64,000 bases of DNA from Strongylocentrotus droebachiensis (Eukaryota > Echinodermata > Echinoidea > Camarodonta > Strongylocentrotidae), in NCBI GenBank assembly GCA_035222895.1, contig JAVYIG010000411.1, positions 375,001 to 439,000 on the forward strand, given 5' to 3'. The notes under the pieces were generated by a model. The model saw nothing but the letters and a program-made list of their open reading frames with translations, ran no database searches and was not told the origin of the DNA. Of the stretch, positions 37,201 to 43,545 are shown in pieces (positions within the stretch are counted from its first letter, which is position 1; every line of letters starts with the position of its first letter). The translations under genes and the position numbers were made by a program.

Positions 37201-39574
37201 ATCAAAATTAATGTTATGTGATGTAATGCCAGTTATCAGCATGGAATCAAAATATTTATTCACAAATAATATGCATTAAAAAAAAGCAAGAATTGATGAG
37301 GCTATCAAAGGGTCTCTCGGTTGAACAGGTGTGTCAGAATAAAATTTGAACTACTAAGTAAATGAATAATTTTATGTTTGTACTACATTAGGTGAAGATA
37401 CCAGCGTTAAACGACAGTAAATTGATCGGCATCAGCGTCTACAATGTATTCATACTCTGTGCAATAGGAGTTGGTGTCAGCTATGCCTTACGAAGTGAAC
37501 CAGCAGCTCTCTTTATCTTCCTTTCCTTCGTCGTGTTATTTTGTAACACAATCACACTAGGTGTCGTCTTTATACCAAAGGTAATATTTCTACCAAAAGT
37601 AATATTTCTTTCTTTCCTTTTGGGATGTTGTGTACCACGGACTCATTGGATGTCGTCTTTATAGCTAAGGTGATATTTCTACGATATAATAGTCTTTTTT
37701 CCTTCATCGTGATATTCTGTACCCTAATCTAGTCACAATGGGTGTCGTTCAAGAAGTTACTTGAACGTAAAATGCCAGTAATTAACGCCTGATGTATGTC
37801 ATTCGATCACATATTCGATAATAAGCCACTGTGCTCATAGCTTGATGTTGTTAAATAATGCGGTGGCATTGAAATAAATTTAATACACATATTTGAAACT
37901 TCAGACCCAGAAAGCTCATGGTGCAAGATATATTATGAAAAGTGGACGCAGATTGTGATTGTGTAAGGAGAGTCATAATAATGCCGTATCGATTATTCTA
38001 GATTTTGAGAACAAATCTAGATTATTCAAAGATGAACAAAAATACGTTTTTATAGAAAACCTTAATTCTTACAGAAGAACAACTGTTACTTTCTCCTGAA
38101 ACTATGAAATTCAATTCGATAATACACTAAACGTCTTCAGGATAATGTTACGTGAGGTCCATTCGGGTATTTTAAACTTATATATGTTTTGAAAGTAGTT
38201 TCGTCTGTGAATCTATCTCGCGCAATCACATATACATGAGTACAAACTAATGCAGTTTTCAAAATAAGCCAACCTTTCTTCTTTCCATTCCTAATCTATC
38301 AGATAATTACAGTGTACAAGGATCCATTGGGTGTAAACGCTACGGGTAAGAAGAATCGAACAAGTGGATTAGAGTCGATGGATATGAAATCATCCACAGG
38401 TATTGACTATGCACCAGAGTTATCGGTAATATCAACAGGTGCACCAGATAAAGACAACCAGAAGTTACAAGACAAAGTCGACATGGTATGGAGAAATTAA
38501 TCACATAGGATCTTGCATGTTGTAGCTTGGCCATATGTAAACATAATTTGAACGTCTTAAATGATTTGTGATATTTCAGTCCATAGTTATTTCGTGAACA
38601 CGTTTATCACAAATTATACAGGTATCTTGATCACTATTGTTATTTTGATAGCGATAACCAATGATAGGAAGAATTCAAGATCAGATGATCATAATTGGAC
38701 TTAGTTTGTTAAACATTACAAAACCATTTTACCAGTTTTGTCCTCATTAGTTACAGTCGGTAGCATTAGCAGAAGTTGTCTAATTATGATTAGTGTTCCG
38801 TCGAAATTTTGCAAACGAAAAAATTATTAGCTCCTTTATGTTCAGAACTTCAGATATTCATAAAACGATGATGAAGTATACAATTCTTCAGTAGAATGTA
38901 TCATCTTTATCTCCCCCCCCCCCCTCCCTCTCACTCTTTCTCTTTCTCTCTGAATCTGTCACTGACTCTTTATTATAATCATATCTCTTTCTAACTTTCT
39001 CCTTTAGCTCAAAAAGCAGTTACAAGGTACGAAGGACCTGAATGCCATCTTGAAGGACACGGATGATAACATGTGTGGTGTTTGGTGCTGTGGTCTCTCG
39101 TGTGGCTGTTCTTACATACATGGATGTTTCTATTCTGATGAAGATGATGAGTGTACGCCCGGGTACACCATCAAACAAGAAGAGAGCACATCAGGAGACG
39201 TTTTCATGGGGGACGACAAACCGAGTGGACACACCAAACCTGCCACGACTGCAGATCATGGTAAGAATGGCCAAGCCACTGGAACTGTCGAATCCATTGC
39301 CGTTGATGTGGAAATTGGTGTAGAAAACGCTGGCTATGTTGCGACGAGTTACGATGAAAATGACACGAAGGCATCTCCTTCCCCTGCCGTAGAGAGCCAA
39401 GGTTTTCCAGGGACAGTATATGGAGCGGAAGCGTCCCCTGATATGTCTGCATGGAGGTCATCGTCGTTGGATTTGACAGGAGTTCCTTGTGGTGAGCATT
39501 CACTGGAGGCTTCCAATGTCAGAGTTGTAACAGATGACAATACACCACGTGATGTTGACGAAGATGAATGTTGA
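629..39574 (+). CDS. GABA-B-like class C GPCR with inserted C-type lectin domain (gene span, 19 exons + 1 alternative)
   Basis: A metabotropic GABA-B-type receptor assembled from exons 629-1075, 14312-14449, 15458-15628 (or 16053-16223), 23109-23210, 25954-26019, 26485-26682, 28679-28948, 29505-29565, 31222-31411, 31901-32112, 32580-32660, 33268-33436, 34581-34713, 35017-35127, 35935-36057, 36851-36997, 37392-37580, 38303-38485 and 39008-39574. All junctions are GT-AG and all phases match, giving 3558 nt and 1185 aa. Order: signal peptide (about 1-38), Ser/Thr-rich stalk, Venus-flytrap domain (about 95-485 and 619-645), C-type lectin-like domain (about 487-617), seven membrane helices (about 672-935), coiled coil (about 985-1012), Cys-rich tail. 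GABA-B hallmarks seen are SSPALSN, GWYSDGW, GYDATWA, SPNLNNL, WQIVDP and IPALNDSK. There are no sushi repeats and no RSRR-type ER-retention motif. Family members act at the plasma membrane, usually as dimers coupled to Gi/o. The lectin insertion is seen directly; ligand and partner are unknown. Confidence 0.93.
2894..3057. mobile_element. Short foldback hAT-like element with G and C runs
   Basis: About 164 bp with 14-bp perfect terminal inverted repeats AGGGGCGGATCTAG at 2895-2908 and its complement at 3043-3056, enclosing long G and C runs. The right end finishes in CTG, as expected for hAT ends. The left end reads AAG where CAG is expected. No convincing 8-bp target duplication is visible, so the hAT label rests on similarity to the other G/C-run elements in this window. 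Confidence 0.5.
10842..11169. mobile_element. hAT-like non-autonomous element, copy A
   Basis: Starts CAGGCGCGCACGCAG and ends CTGCGTATGCCCCTG. It is flanked by a near-perfect 8-bp target duplication, GCTGGACC at 10834-10841 and GCTGGATC at 11170-11177. Inside, a unit of about 97 bp (AGTGCTCTTAC, C run, GCTTATTC, then GGCTGGCT) is tandemly repeated twice, near 10950 and 11047. The same interior words occur in the element at 61174-61402, so both belong to one family. There is no transposase frame. Confidence 0.75.
12410..12560. repeat. AT and GA microsatellite block
   Basis: (AT)n blocks at about 12427-12488, interrupted by one short GGGT break, are flanked by GA-rich tracts on both sides. 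This is simple sequence with no coding content and is likely polymorphic in length. Confidence 0.9.
12871..12992. repeat. 122-bp hairpin (near-perfect inverted repeat)
   Basis: Left arm from 12871 (TTATTGCATTTTACCCCGG, then TCCCCAACATA) is mirrored by a right arm ending at 12992 (TATGTTGGGGA, then CCGGGGTAAAATGCAATAA). The arms are about 42 bp and the loop about 35 bp. It is probably a small inverted-repeat transposon remnant. Confidence 0.75.
13171..13672. mobile_element. Inverted-repeat element with TTAA flanks
   Basis: Terminal inverted repeats AGGTATTACAAAGTTTTGG at the left and the complement at the right are each bordered by TTAA (13167-13170 and 13673-13676). It is about 500 bp with no transposase frame, so it is a MITE. 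TTAA duplications are typical of piggyBac-type elements, but the family is not proven. Confidence 0.6.
14312..14449 (+). CDS. GABA-B-like receptor exon 2 (lobe 1 of Venus-flytrap)
   Basis: 46 codons, phase 0 at both ends, acceptor GACAG|TGT and donor ACG|GTAGG. It reads [14 protein letters not shown], then [17 protein letters not shown], then HYWNLVT. The ACST segment matches GABA-B1 GCSS, whose first Ser contacts ligand, so that Ser is kept. Confidence 0.93.
15003..15235. repeat. Short interspersed repeat (SINE-like)
   Basis: Contains GCGCTCATATCCGCCACAC, then CCATTTTGCACCTGGGTGGAG, then a tRNA-like tail with TTTGAACC and CTCGTACCTTGTGATC. Related words (CACCTGGGTGGAGAGTGGCA) recur at 62115-62135. 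It lies in intron 2, about 220 bp upstream of exon 3a. Confidence 0.5.
15458..15628 (+). CDS. GABA-B-like receptor exon 3a (alternative ligand-pocket exon)
   Basis: 57 codons, phase 0 at both ends, acceptor ATATAG|ATG and donor TTA|GTAAG. It encodes [12 protein letters not shown], then [11 protein letters not shown], then [19 protein letters not shown]. This is the lobe-1 strand-helix that in mammalian GABA-B1 carries the Gly/Ser ligand contacts (SYGSSSPALSN) and the FRTHPSA segment. The 3a version keeps Ser at the second Ser of GSSS but has Tyr where GABA-B1 has the His of RTHPS. Exon 3b, 424 bp downstream, has the same length, phase and sequence plan. Confidence 0.92.
16053..16223 (+). CDS. 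GABA-B-like receptor exon 3b (mutually exclusive partner of 3a)
   Basis: 57 codons, phase 0 at both ends, acceptor TCTCTAG|ATG and donor CTC|GTAAG. It encodes [12 protein letters not shown], then [11 protein letters not shown], then [19 protein letters not shown]. It matches 3a at 37 of 57 residues by direct comparison. The pocket-lining start differs: SYSASSPAL in 3a is SYAAASSIL here. Including both exons would duplicate a strand-helix unit of the fold, so use of one or the other is the sensible reading. It is intact and not a pseudo-exon. Confidence 0.88.
17690..17830. repeat. GA-rich purine tract
   Basis: About 140 bp of GA-rich low-complexity sequence. The Arg/Glu-rich open frames read through it are artefacts of the repeat. 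Confidence 0.85.
19238..20117. mobile_element. 880-bp snapback MITE, mariner-like TA target
   Basis: Almost the whole element is one inverted repeat. CAGTGCGTCCCAGAAAAAAC at the left is mirrored by the complement at the right, with arms of about 430 bp meeting at a short loop near 19670-19686. It is flanked by TA on both sides (19236-19237 and 20118-20119). There is no coding content. A TA target and this end sequence suit the Tc1/mariner superfamily. The arms differ at a few sites, so it is not fresh. Confidence 0.85.
23109..23210 (+). CDS. GABA-B-like receptor exon 4
   Basis: 34 codons, phase 0 at both ends, acceptor TTATCCAG|GCG and donor AAG|GTAAGT. It reads [20 protein letters not shown], then [13 protein letters not shown]. 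This lines up with the GABA-B helix and strand ending in a conserved NLK/KLK just before the DARII segment. NIT is a potential N-glycosylation site. Confidence 0.92.
23215..23345. repeat. CT-rich microsatellite next to the exon 4 donor
   Basis: (CT)n and CTGT tracts begin within about 10 bases of the exon 4 donor. Such pyrimidine runs can bind PTB-type splicing factors, but nothing here proves a function. Confidence 0.85.
24360..24835. repeat. CA-rich minisatellite
   Basis: A unit of roughly 25-45 bp built from ACACAACCATGCTCCCAC and CCTCCCTCTCACACA is repeated about a dozen times with variation. It lies inside intron 4. Open frames on both strands across it (His/Thr/Pro-rich or Val/Cys/Gly-rich) are repeat artefacts. 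Confidence 0.9.
25954..26019 (+). CDS. GABA-B-like receptor exon 5 (hinge/lobe 2)
   Basis: 22 codons, phase 0 at both ends, acceptor ATGCAG|AAT and donor GAG|GTAAAC. It encodes [19 protein letters not shown] then FCE, clearly the DARII...FCE segment of GABA-B receptors. The Tyr in MYE occupies the position of the GABA-B1 lobe-2 ligand-contact Tyr and is kept. Confidence 0.92.
26485..26682 (+). CDS. GABA-B-like receptor exon 6 (lobe 2)
   Basis: 66 codons, phase 0 at both ends, acceptor TCTAG|GCC and donor CTG|GTAAG. It contains [18 protein letters not shown], the GABA-B WFLIGWY signature whose Trp contacts ligand, followed by [20 protein letters not shown]. The Trp is conserved. Confidence 0.93.
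26683..28678 (+). other. Intron 6 (2.0 kb)
   Basis: AT-rich sequence with no repeat element, RNA or exon that I could recognise. The open frames inside are short and unlike any known protein. Confidence 0.5.
28679..28948 (+). CDS. GABA-B-like receptor exon 7
   Basis: 90 codons, phase 0 at both ends, acceptor CATGCAG|ACT and donor ACG|GTGAGA. It contains [16 protein letters not shown], matching APLAYDAIWALALALN of GABA-B1. The residue before AP, a ligand-contacting Glu in GABA-B1, is Leu here. NYT, NRS, NMT, NFT and NET are potential glycosylation sites. The downstream GA tract keeps the frame open for another 90 codons, but that is intron. Confidence 0.93.
28950..29195. repeat. GA-rich purine tract abutting the exon 7 donor
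   Basis: About 245 bp of GA-rich repeat begins directly at the splice donor. It is low complexity and may be length-variable. Confidence 0.9.
29505..29565 (+). CDS. GABA-B-like receptor exon 8 (last strand before the lectin insertion)
   Basis: 61 nt, acceptor GTTAG|GGG, donor CAAC|GTAAGT, phase 0 in and phase 1 out. It encodes [20 protein letters not shown], matching GABA-B1 [21 protein letters not shown]. In ordinary GABA-B receptors the next strand (KKIGYYDSTKDDLSW) follows at once. Here it is delayed until exon 11. Confidence 0.93.
29589..30728. mobile_element. hAT-like non-autonomous element in the intron before the lectin exons
   Basis: Starts CAGGCGCGCCGGAAG and ends CTTCCGGCGCCTATG. 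It is flanked by a perfect 8-bp target duplication CTTCCTTT at 29581-29588 and 30729-30736. The element is 1140 bp with long G runs near both ends, an internal direct repeat (ATTTAATTACGGTCAGATGA at about 29884 and 29977) and no transposase frame. It begins 23 bp after the exon 8 donor. Confidence 0.8.
30781..30854. repeat. 74-bp hairpin in intron 8
   Basis: TAGCCTCTTGTCG at 30781-30793 pairs perfectly with CGACAAGAGGCTA at 30842-30854. Pairing continues inward with gaps (TGGCC/GGCCA, GGCGCT/AGCGCC) to a loop of about 17 nt. It could be a tiny MITE remnant or a structured RNA hairpin; the sequence alone cannot decide. Confidence 0.55.
31222..31411 (+). CDS. Receptor exon 9: C-type lectin-like domain, first half
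   Basis: 190 nt, acceptor TTCCAG|AGG, donor AAATG|GTACG, phase 1 in and phase 2 out. It encodes [16 protein letters not shown], then [20 protein letters not shown], then AIEDLIDIV. This has the long-form N-terminal Cys pair and the W..A...C...G..L helix signature of C-type lectin-like domains. The split codon at the 3' end completes the Trp of the WIGL motif with exon 10. Confidence 0.9.
31812..31850. repeat. (AGT)n microsatellite in intron 9
   Basis: About ten AGT units, with slight interruption, lie about 50 bp upstream of exon 10. Confidence 0.85.
31901..32112 (+). CDS. Receptor exon 10: C-type lectin-like domain, second half
   Basis: 212 nt, acceptor CACACAG|GTAC, donor ACCA|GTAAGC, phase 2 in and phase 1 out. 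It encodes (W)[12 protein letters not shown], then [16 protein letters not shown], then [18 protein letters not shown]. The WIGL-like motif, the Cys, and the final DC...PFIC pair complete six cysteines, or three disulfides. The EPN/QPD and WND calcium-sugar motifs are absent, so calcium-dependent sugar binding is unlikely. A protein or other ligand is possible. Confidence 0.9.
32580..32660 (+). CDS. GABA-B-like receptor exon 11 (return to Venus-flytrap)
   Basis: 81 nt, acceptor CTGTCAG|TATT, donor CCAG|GTAAGA, phase 1 on both sides. It encodes [20 protein letters not shown], equivalent to the last lobe-1 strand of GABA-B1 (IGYYDSTKDDLSW). Splicing exon 8 straight to this exon would keep the frame. 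Confidence 0.92.
33268..33436 (+). CDS. GABA-B-like receptor exon 12 (linker and TM1)
   Basis: 169 nt, acceptor CATTCAG|GGA, donor CAGAA|GTAAGT, phase 1 in and phase 2 out. It contains a short Pro-rich linker, then [13 protein letters not shown], then TM1 ([20 protein letters not shown]) and the first cytoplasmic turn [13 protein letters not shown] receptors have the same plan, with no Cys-rich domain between flytrap and TM1. Confidence 0.92.
33700..33845. repeat. SINE-like repeat ending in (ATT)n
   Basis: CCAATGACCGGGGTAATAAT, then GAAAAGCGCTATATAAGAAC, then (TTA)n. The same words occur near 52500 and, in part, near 51150-51175, which marks an interspersed family with a simple-repeat tail. 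Confidence 0.6.
34171..34440. repeat. Partial tandem duplication of intron 12 end plus start of exon 13, with TAC microsatellites
   Basis: A unit of about 219 bp occurs twice. The first copy starts with (TAC)n at 34171-34221, runs through an intron segment (GTGGGTTCCTGTAAACCGCA), a polypyrimidine acceptor and 41 bases of exon 13 at 34362-34402, then breaks into a second (TAC)n. The second copy (34403 on) ends in the real exon 13. The exon fragment in copy one is identical to the real exon start but runs into a stop at about 34440. Confidence 0.85.
34581..34713 (+). CDS. GABA-B-like receptor exon 13 (TM2)
   Basis: 133 nt, acceptor CCTTCAG|ATAC, donor CAG|GTCAG, phase 2 in and phase 0 out. It encodes [20 protein letters not shown], then WIFLYGLDG, then TICQ. 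SPNLNNL is a GABA-B signature. The Cys of TICQ is the conserved TM3-top cysteine that bonds to extracellular loop 2. Confidence 0.93.
35017..35127 (+). CDS. GABA-B-like receptor exon 14 (TM3)
   Basis: 37 codons, phase 0 at both ends, acceptor ATGTCAG|CTT, donor CGA|GTAAGT. It encodes [20 protein letters not shown] then [27 protein letters not shown] of GABA-B corresponds to [10 protein letters not shown]. The basic second cytoplasmic loop follows. Confidence 0.92.
35258..35625. repeat. Two tandem copies of a ~196-bp interspersed repeat
   Basis: TGCTCAAATCCGGGCACCAT at about 35273 and TGCTCATATCCGGGCACCAT at about 35470 begin two near-identical units, each with CTATCTAGGCTTCGATTTCG and GTGGAAAGTGG. 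They are SINE-like, in intron 14. Confidence 0.7.
35935..36057 (+). CDS. GABA-B-like receptor exon 15 (TM4)
   Basis: 41 codons, phase 0 at both ends, acceptor TACAG|GTG, donor ATG|GTAAGT. It encodes [19 protein letters not shown], then [23 protein letters not shown] is a GABA-B signature at the top of TM4. Confidence 0.93.
36851..36997 (+). CDS. GABA-B-like receptor exon 16 (extracellular loop 2 and TM5)
   Basis: 49 codons, phase 0 at both ends, acceptor CTTTAG|AAC, donor AAG|GTAGGT. It encodes [16 protein letters not shown], then [20 protein letters not shown] and ETRK. The Cys of FCHS is the disulfide partner of TICQ in exon 13. YKGLLL..G.FLAWETR is typical of GABA-B receptors. Confidence 0.93.
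37392..37580 (+). CDS. GABA-B-like receptor exon 17 (intracellular loop 3, TM6, TM7)
   Basis: 63 codons, phase 0 at both ends, acceptor CATTAG|GTG, donor AAG|GTAATA. It encodes [20 protein letters not shown] with TM6 and then [20 protein letters not shown] (TM7) and [21 protein letters not shown] is near-invariant in GABA-B receptors, and the G-protein-facing loop is kept. Confidence 0.94.
37600..37760 (+). repeat. Two decayed tandem copies of the end of exon 17
   Basis: After the real exon end (CTAGGTGTCGTCTTTATACC, then AAAGGTAATATTTCT), the intron holds a second version at about 37608-37677 (TTGGATGTCGTCTTTATAGC, then TAAGGTGATATTTCTAC) and a third at about 37688-37760 (TTCATCGTGATATTCTGTAC, then ATGGGTGTCGTTC). 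Both have lost coding capacity. Confidence 0.7.
38303..38485 (+). CDS. GABA-B-like receptor exon 18 (start of cytoplasmic tail)
   Basis: 61 codons, phase 0 at both ends, acceptor CTATCAG|ATA, donor ATG|GTATGG. It encodes [10 protein letters not shown], a Ser/Thr-rich stretch, then [13 protein letters not shown], the start of a short heptad pattern continued in exon 19. GABA-B subunits carry their dimer coiled coil at this place. Confidence 0.88.
39008..39574 (+). CDS. GABA-B-like receptor exon 19 (coiled-coil end, Cys cluster, C-terminus, stop)
   Basis: 188 codons and TGA at 39572-39574, phase 0 in, acceptor TTTAG|CTC. It starts [17 protein letters not shown], completing a coiled coil of about 28 residues. 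Next comes [19 protein letters not shown] (39071-39127) with six cysteines in 19 residues, likely palmitoylated near the membrane. The remaining tail of about 150 residues is acidic and Ser/Thr-rich with no domain I recognise. The ending DEDEC is unusual. Confidence 0.9.
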   Translation, partial: LKKQLQGTKDLNAILKDTDDNMCGVWCCGLSCGCSYIHGCFYSDEDDECTPGYTIKQEESTSGDVFMGDDKPSGHTKPATTADHGKNGQATGTVESIAVDVEIGVENAGYVATSYDENDTKASPSPAVESQGFPGTVYGAEASPDMSAWRSSSLDLTGVPCGEHSLEASNVRVVTDDNTPRDVDEDEC

Positions 39575-39927
39575 CGGCCAGAGTATTCACCGTACGACCT
39601 CCTAGATGAGCTAATACAACAGTTCATGTTGATGACACAGCCTTTTTAATACCACCGCACGCCTTACGAGTAGACTATATATATAAATGACTTGAAATGA
39701 GATGAAATGACATCTGTATCCGTCTTGAATCTAGAATGGTCATATAAATAATAATTGTAAGCCCTGCAGTCGCATAGAAAACCCAAATTGGCTGATATTG
39801 TGTGGTCTTCTCTGCAACTCGCATGAAATCTATACTCGCACTCGCACAAAATGTAATAATTTTTTTGTTGCTTGCTACAATTTAGATACCAGAAGAAATC
39901 CTATCGAAATTTCATCGCGGTGTTTAA

Positions 39928-41491
39928 AGGTATAGAAGGTTTGGAAACGCCCCCTCTCCAAAAATGAAATGGAAGCTCTTACTACCAATCATATGAAAGA
40001 ATATGTTTTGACTAATACGTGATGATACAAATTTTGCCGCGAAACCACCTACTATTTTATATATTTGGTAAATTATCATATCGCTCCGGCCGGGATATAT
40101 TGCGAATGCATGTCAACATTGAACATTTTGTCATATATTTCTGTTTTTTTGCGAATTTATGTTGAAGTATTGCCATCTAAACTTCTGAAGGCAATATTTA
40201 AACAAAATTGAATGGATATTTTGCACCCAAAACCCCTGAACCGCAATTTTACCACTATCGGTCTATATCTTGAACTGATTTTTTTGCTTTGTTCATAGCC
40301 TGTTAGCAACAGAAAGCTATATAATCATTAAATGAAAGGGGACCAGTAGAAATTTTCGACTTGCCTCCTTCCCTCTCCCATTTACATTCGAAGATAAACA
40401 ACGGTTTCTGTAACTTGTAGATACTTAAGTATTATGTTATGAGTATCATTTAGTATCATTCGGCATCACCTGTGACTTGGAGGGACCTGCATGCCCTTAT
40501 GAATAATGACATACTGTTAGTTTTTATCACTTATCTTGTAATTCAGTGGTAAGGATATTTATATGCTTTTGTTTTTGTCGTAAAAACAACAAAAAATATC
40601 CAAACTAATCCAGCTATTTTACAGATTGTTCATTTTATTTTTGTACAAAATGTATATTGTGATAGTAGAATAAAAAACTAACGTACATATTATACAAGTA
40701 CAGACGATGCACTGTTAGGTTACTTTGGAAAGGCTAGTAATTCAATAATTGGCGATAAAATAGAAACTTACATTTTTACTTTTGATAAAGTGTCTAATTT
40801 CTAATTTTCTTTTTCAGAACATGATTGTGTTCTGTAGATTGGCGGGAAACTTATTAATGCTGTTGTAAAAATGTCATAATTCTAAGGCATGTGAGATGAT
40901 GTGTGAAAGGCGTGCCTTGGGTATATATTGATGTTAAAAAAGTGCATTTATGGTAAATCTACCATTATCCAGTAGAGTAAAGCACCATTTTTTAACAATG
41001 GATTTAATCATAGACCTAGTACCTTAGAAGAATTTGAATTTTTTTATTTTTATTTTTATTTCCATCAGTACTATTAGCATTTTTAACATTATCGATGTTG
41101 TGTCATGGGATTGGTTGTCCTTAAAGGTAAAGACCAGTAATGGTCATGCGATTGCATTGTGAAAGAAACGTTGTGGAATCGATCAAAAAAGGTTGATCAT
41201 CTAGCATCTAGCATCTGCAAGGTTCTGGAATCATCAAAATGATAACAAATTTGGCCCATTCTTCGTAAAGTTACAAGCACTATACACAGAAAGATGTATA
41301 TTGGACTACCCTATATCTCTCACACGACCATGAGAGAAACAAATTTACCAAATATATGAATTAGTAGGCAGTTTCCCGGCAATTTTTTTATCATCATGTA
41401 TTAGTCAAAACATATTCTTTCACATGATTGGTAATGAGAGCTTCCATTTCATTTTTTGAAATTAGGGCGTTTCCAATACTGGTCTTTACCT
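39928..41491. mobile_element. Inverted-repeat MITE family (AGGTA ends, TTAA flanks), one or two insertions
   Basis: The right end (CTGGTCTTTACCT at 41479-41491, followed by TTAA) matches in reverse both AGGTAAAGACCAG at 41125-41137 and a longer arm of about 150 bp starting at 39928 (AGGTATAGAAGG, then TTGGAAACGCCCC, then CTAATACGTGATGATACAAA). TTAA precedes both left ends. Either one 1.56-kb element contains a second end, or two copies sit in opposite orientation. There is no transposase frame. Confidence 0.6.
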
Positions 41492-42159
41492 TTAACAAGT
41501 AATGGTATTATCAGAGCCATTATTATCCTCACATGCGAATTACATTAAAATATCAATAAACTTTCTACTTGGAAATTTTGCTTGGTTCTACCCTGAAATA
41601 TATACTATCACTTATTTAAATAGTCTATAGGAAGTTTGCAATTCTAAAATGCGAATACGTGACTTTAATTTTGGGCAAATACGAAATTACAGATTTTTTC
41701 CCTTCTTATTCATCTTTGAAAAATAATAATTCAGAATCATAAAAAGTCATCAAAATTTGGTAATTTTCGTAATCGTCATTATCCTGTCCATTACAGGATA
41801 TATATTTCAATCGTGAGTGCACTTAGTTGTGAATGATAGTAGTCCTTCCGATAAATGTTATTTGTTTTTTTTCATCATCTTTCAATCCTGCCAGATGTCC
41901 ATATTGCCTTTGTAGGAGGCTTCAGTTTCCGAATGGAACATGACTATATTTTTAATCATACTTTATCACGAAGCTGCACTTACACGTTTGGTATATGCAA
42001 TTTTAAGCATGTCGCACAATTCATTGATGTTTGTACCACCAATTCAGATATATATGTTTACGTGTACTTTATTATAAAATTGCCACTGTAAAATGAATAT
42101 TGAGCCTAAGTGGTTATTTATTGTTTGGGAATATAGCGATCAAGGTAACGTTATGAAAA

Positions 42160-42350
42160 TTAATAGTGCAGGAGAAAGAGAAAGAGAAAGGGAGGGAGAA
42201 AGAGAAAGAGAAAGGGGGAGAAAGAGAAAGGGGGAGAAAGAGAAAGGGGGAAGAGAAAGGGAGGGAGAAAGAGTGATAAAGATGGACGTGATAGGGGGAG
42301 ATAGAGATAGGCAGGGCGAAGGAGGAGAGAGGGAGAGAATAATGAACGGG
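42160..42350. repeat. GA-rich purine tract
   Basis: GAGAAAGAGAAAGG-type repeats. The open frames on both strands here are compositional artefacts. Confidence 0.85.
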
Positions 42351-42459
42351 TTGGTTGAAAAATAGGGAGAGGTACAGATGGGAGAGAAGAGATGGATACG
42401 GGGGAGGGGAAACATTAGCACATTCAGGGTGGCTTTGGGAGTTGAAGCCCCCCCCCAAA

Positions 42460-42476
42460 AAAAAAAAATAAAAAAA

Positions 42477-42508
<32 letters not shown>

Positions 42509-42570
42509 AAATTATAATAAATAAATTAATTAATTAAATAACATTACAAAAAAAAAAAAAAAAAAAAATT
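42460..42570. repeat. A-rich and (AAT)n microsatellite
   Basis: A run, (AAT)n from about 42476 to 42507, AATTA repeats and a second long A run. Confidence 0.85.
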
Positions 42571-43368
42571 GAATAATGGGAAAAAGAAAGGAAGAAAAAG
42601 AAACATGAATGCTTCTTGAAGACCATCGATTTTAAGACAAGAAACAGACTATAATTCGTGTCTCGGCAGTCTTGATTGCACTTGAAACAGAGCATCCAAT
42701 AATACCTGAGATTAATAGCTATACCCTGTCAGAATAAAAAGATAAATGAAGAAAAAAATAACTAAATGGAGCGCTATGCCCAAGCTCGCGTATGTTTTTT
42801 ATCACTGGGAAATTCTGCCCGGAAATGCTGACCAGCCTGGTGTAATTAAGCCCCTACCAGAATGACTTCTTTTTTCTTTAAAGGGAAATATAACCCAAAT
42901 AGACAACTACTCTTAAAGAAAGCAGAAAAAAGGAAGCAAACTGATGAAAGTTTCAATTAAATCTGAAAGTTATTAATTTTTGAAAGTTGTACTAACTACG
43001 TATGGGCACTTCAGATGAAGCGGTAATGTCAATGTGATGTAGTGCCGGACTAATTTCCCATCTGTCCCAACATATAAAATGACTAAAATTTAAAAAATCA
43101 AAAAAAAAAAGATCGTTGTTCATGCAGGAGGGTCCATTCTTGTTAGAGGACCTATAATAATATGCTATCTATATTATATTTTGAGTAGTGCCACAAGGGA
43201 GAAGGAACTTACGAGAACAGCAAACTAATGATATTTTGTACACGGCAAATGGGAGAGTTATCCACGTCCTACGTCACAATCCACTGACCGAACTACCAAT
43301 TTAAGATTCGCATAGACGTCTCCCCAAAGCTCCAAAGATATAATGAAACGCTCTAACCCTGCCCAACC

Positions 43369-43545
43369 CCCCCCCCCCCCCACCCCCCCCCCCCACACTC
43401 CATTACCTTCATATTTCCATTTCGGAGCTTGAGACTGCAGAAAGACAGATAGAGAGAGAGAGAGAGAGAGAGGGTGAGAGAGAGAGAGACAAGAGAGAGA
43501 TAGAGAGAGAGAGAGAGAGGGGGGGGGGGGAGAGAGAACTATAAC
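43369..43545. repeat. Poly-C runs and GA microsatellite
   Basis: C runs at 43369-43393 are followed by (GA)n blocks at 43449-43525. No coding content. Confidence 0.8.

Noticed and set aside
39063-39627. Overlapping frames on both strands across exon 19
   Set aside because: Shadows of the receptor's coding frame.
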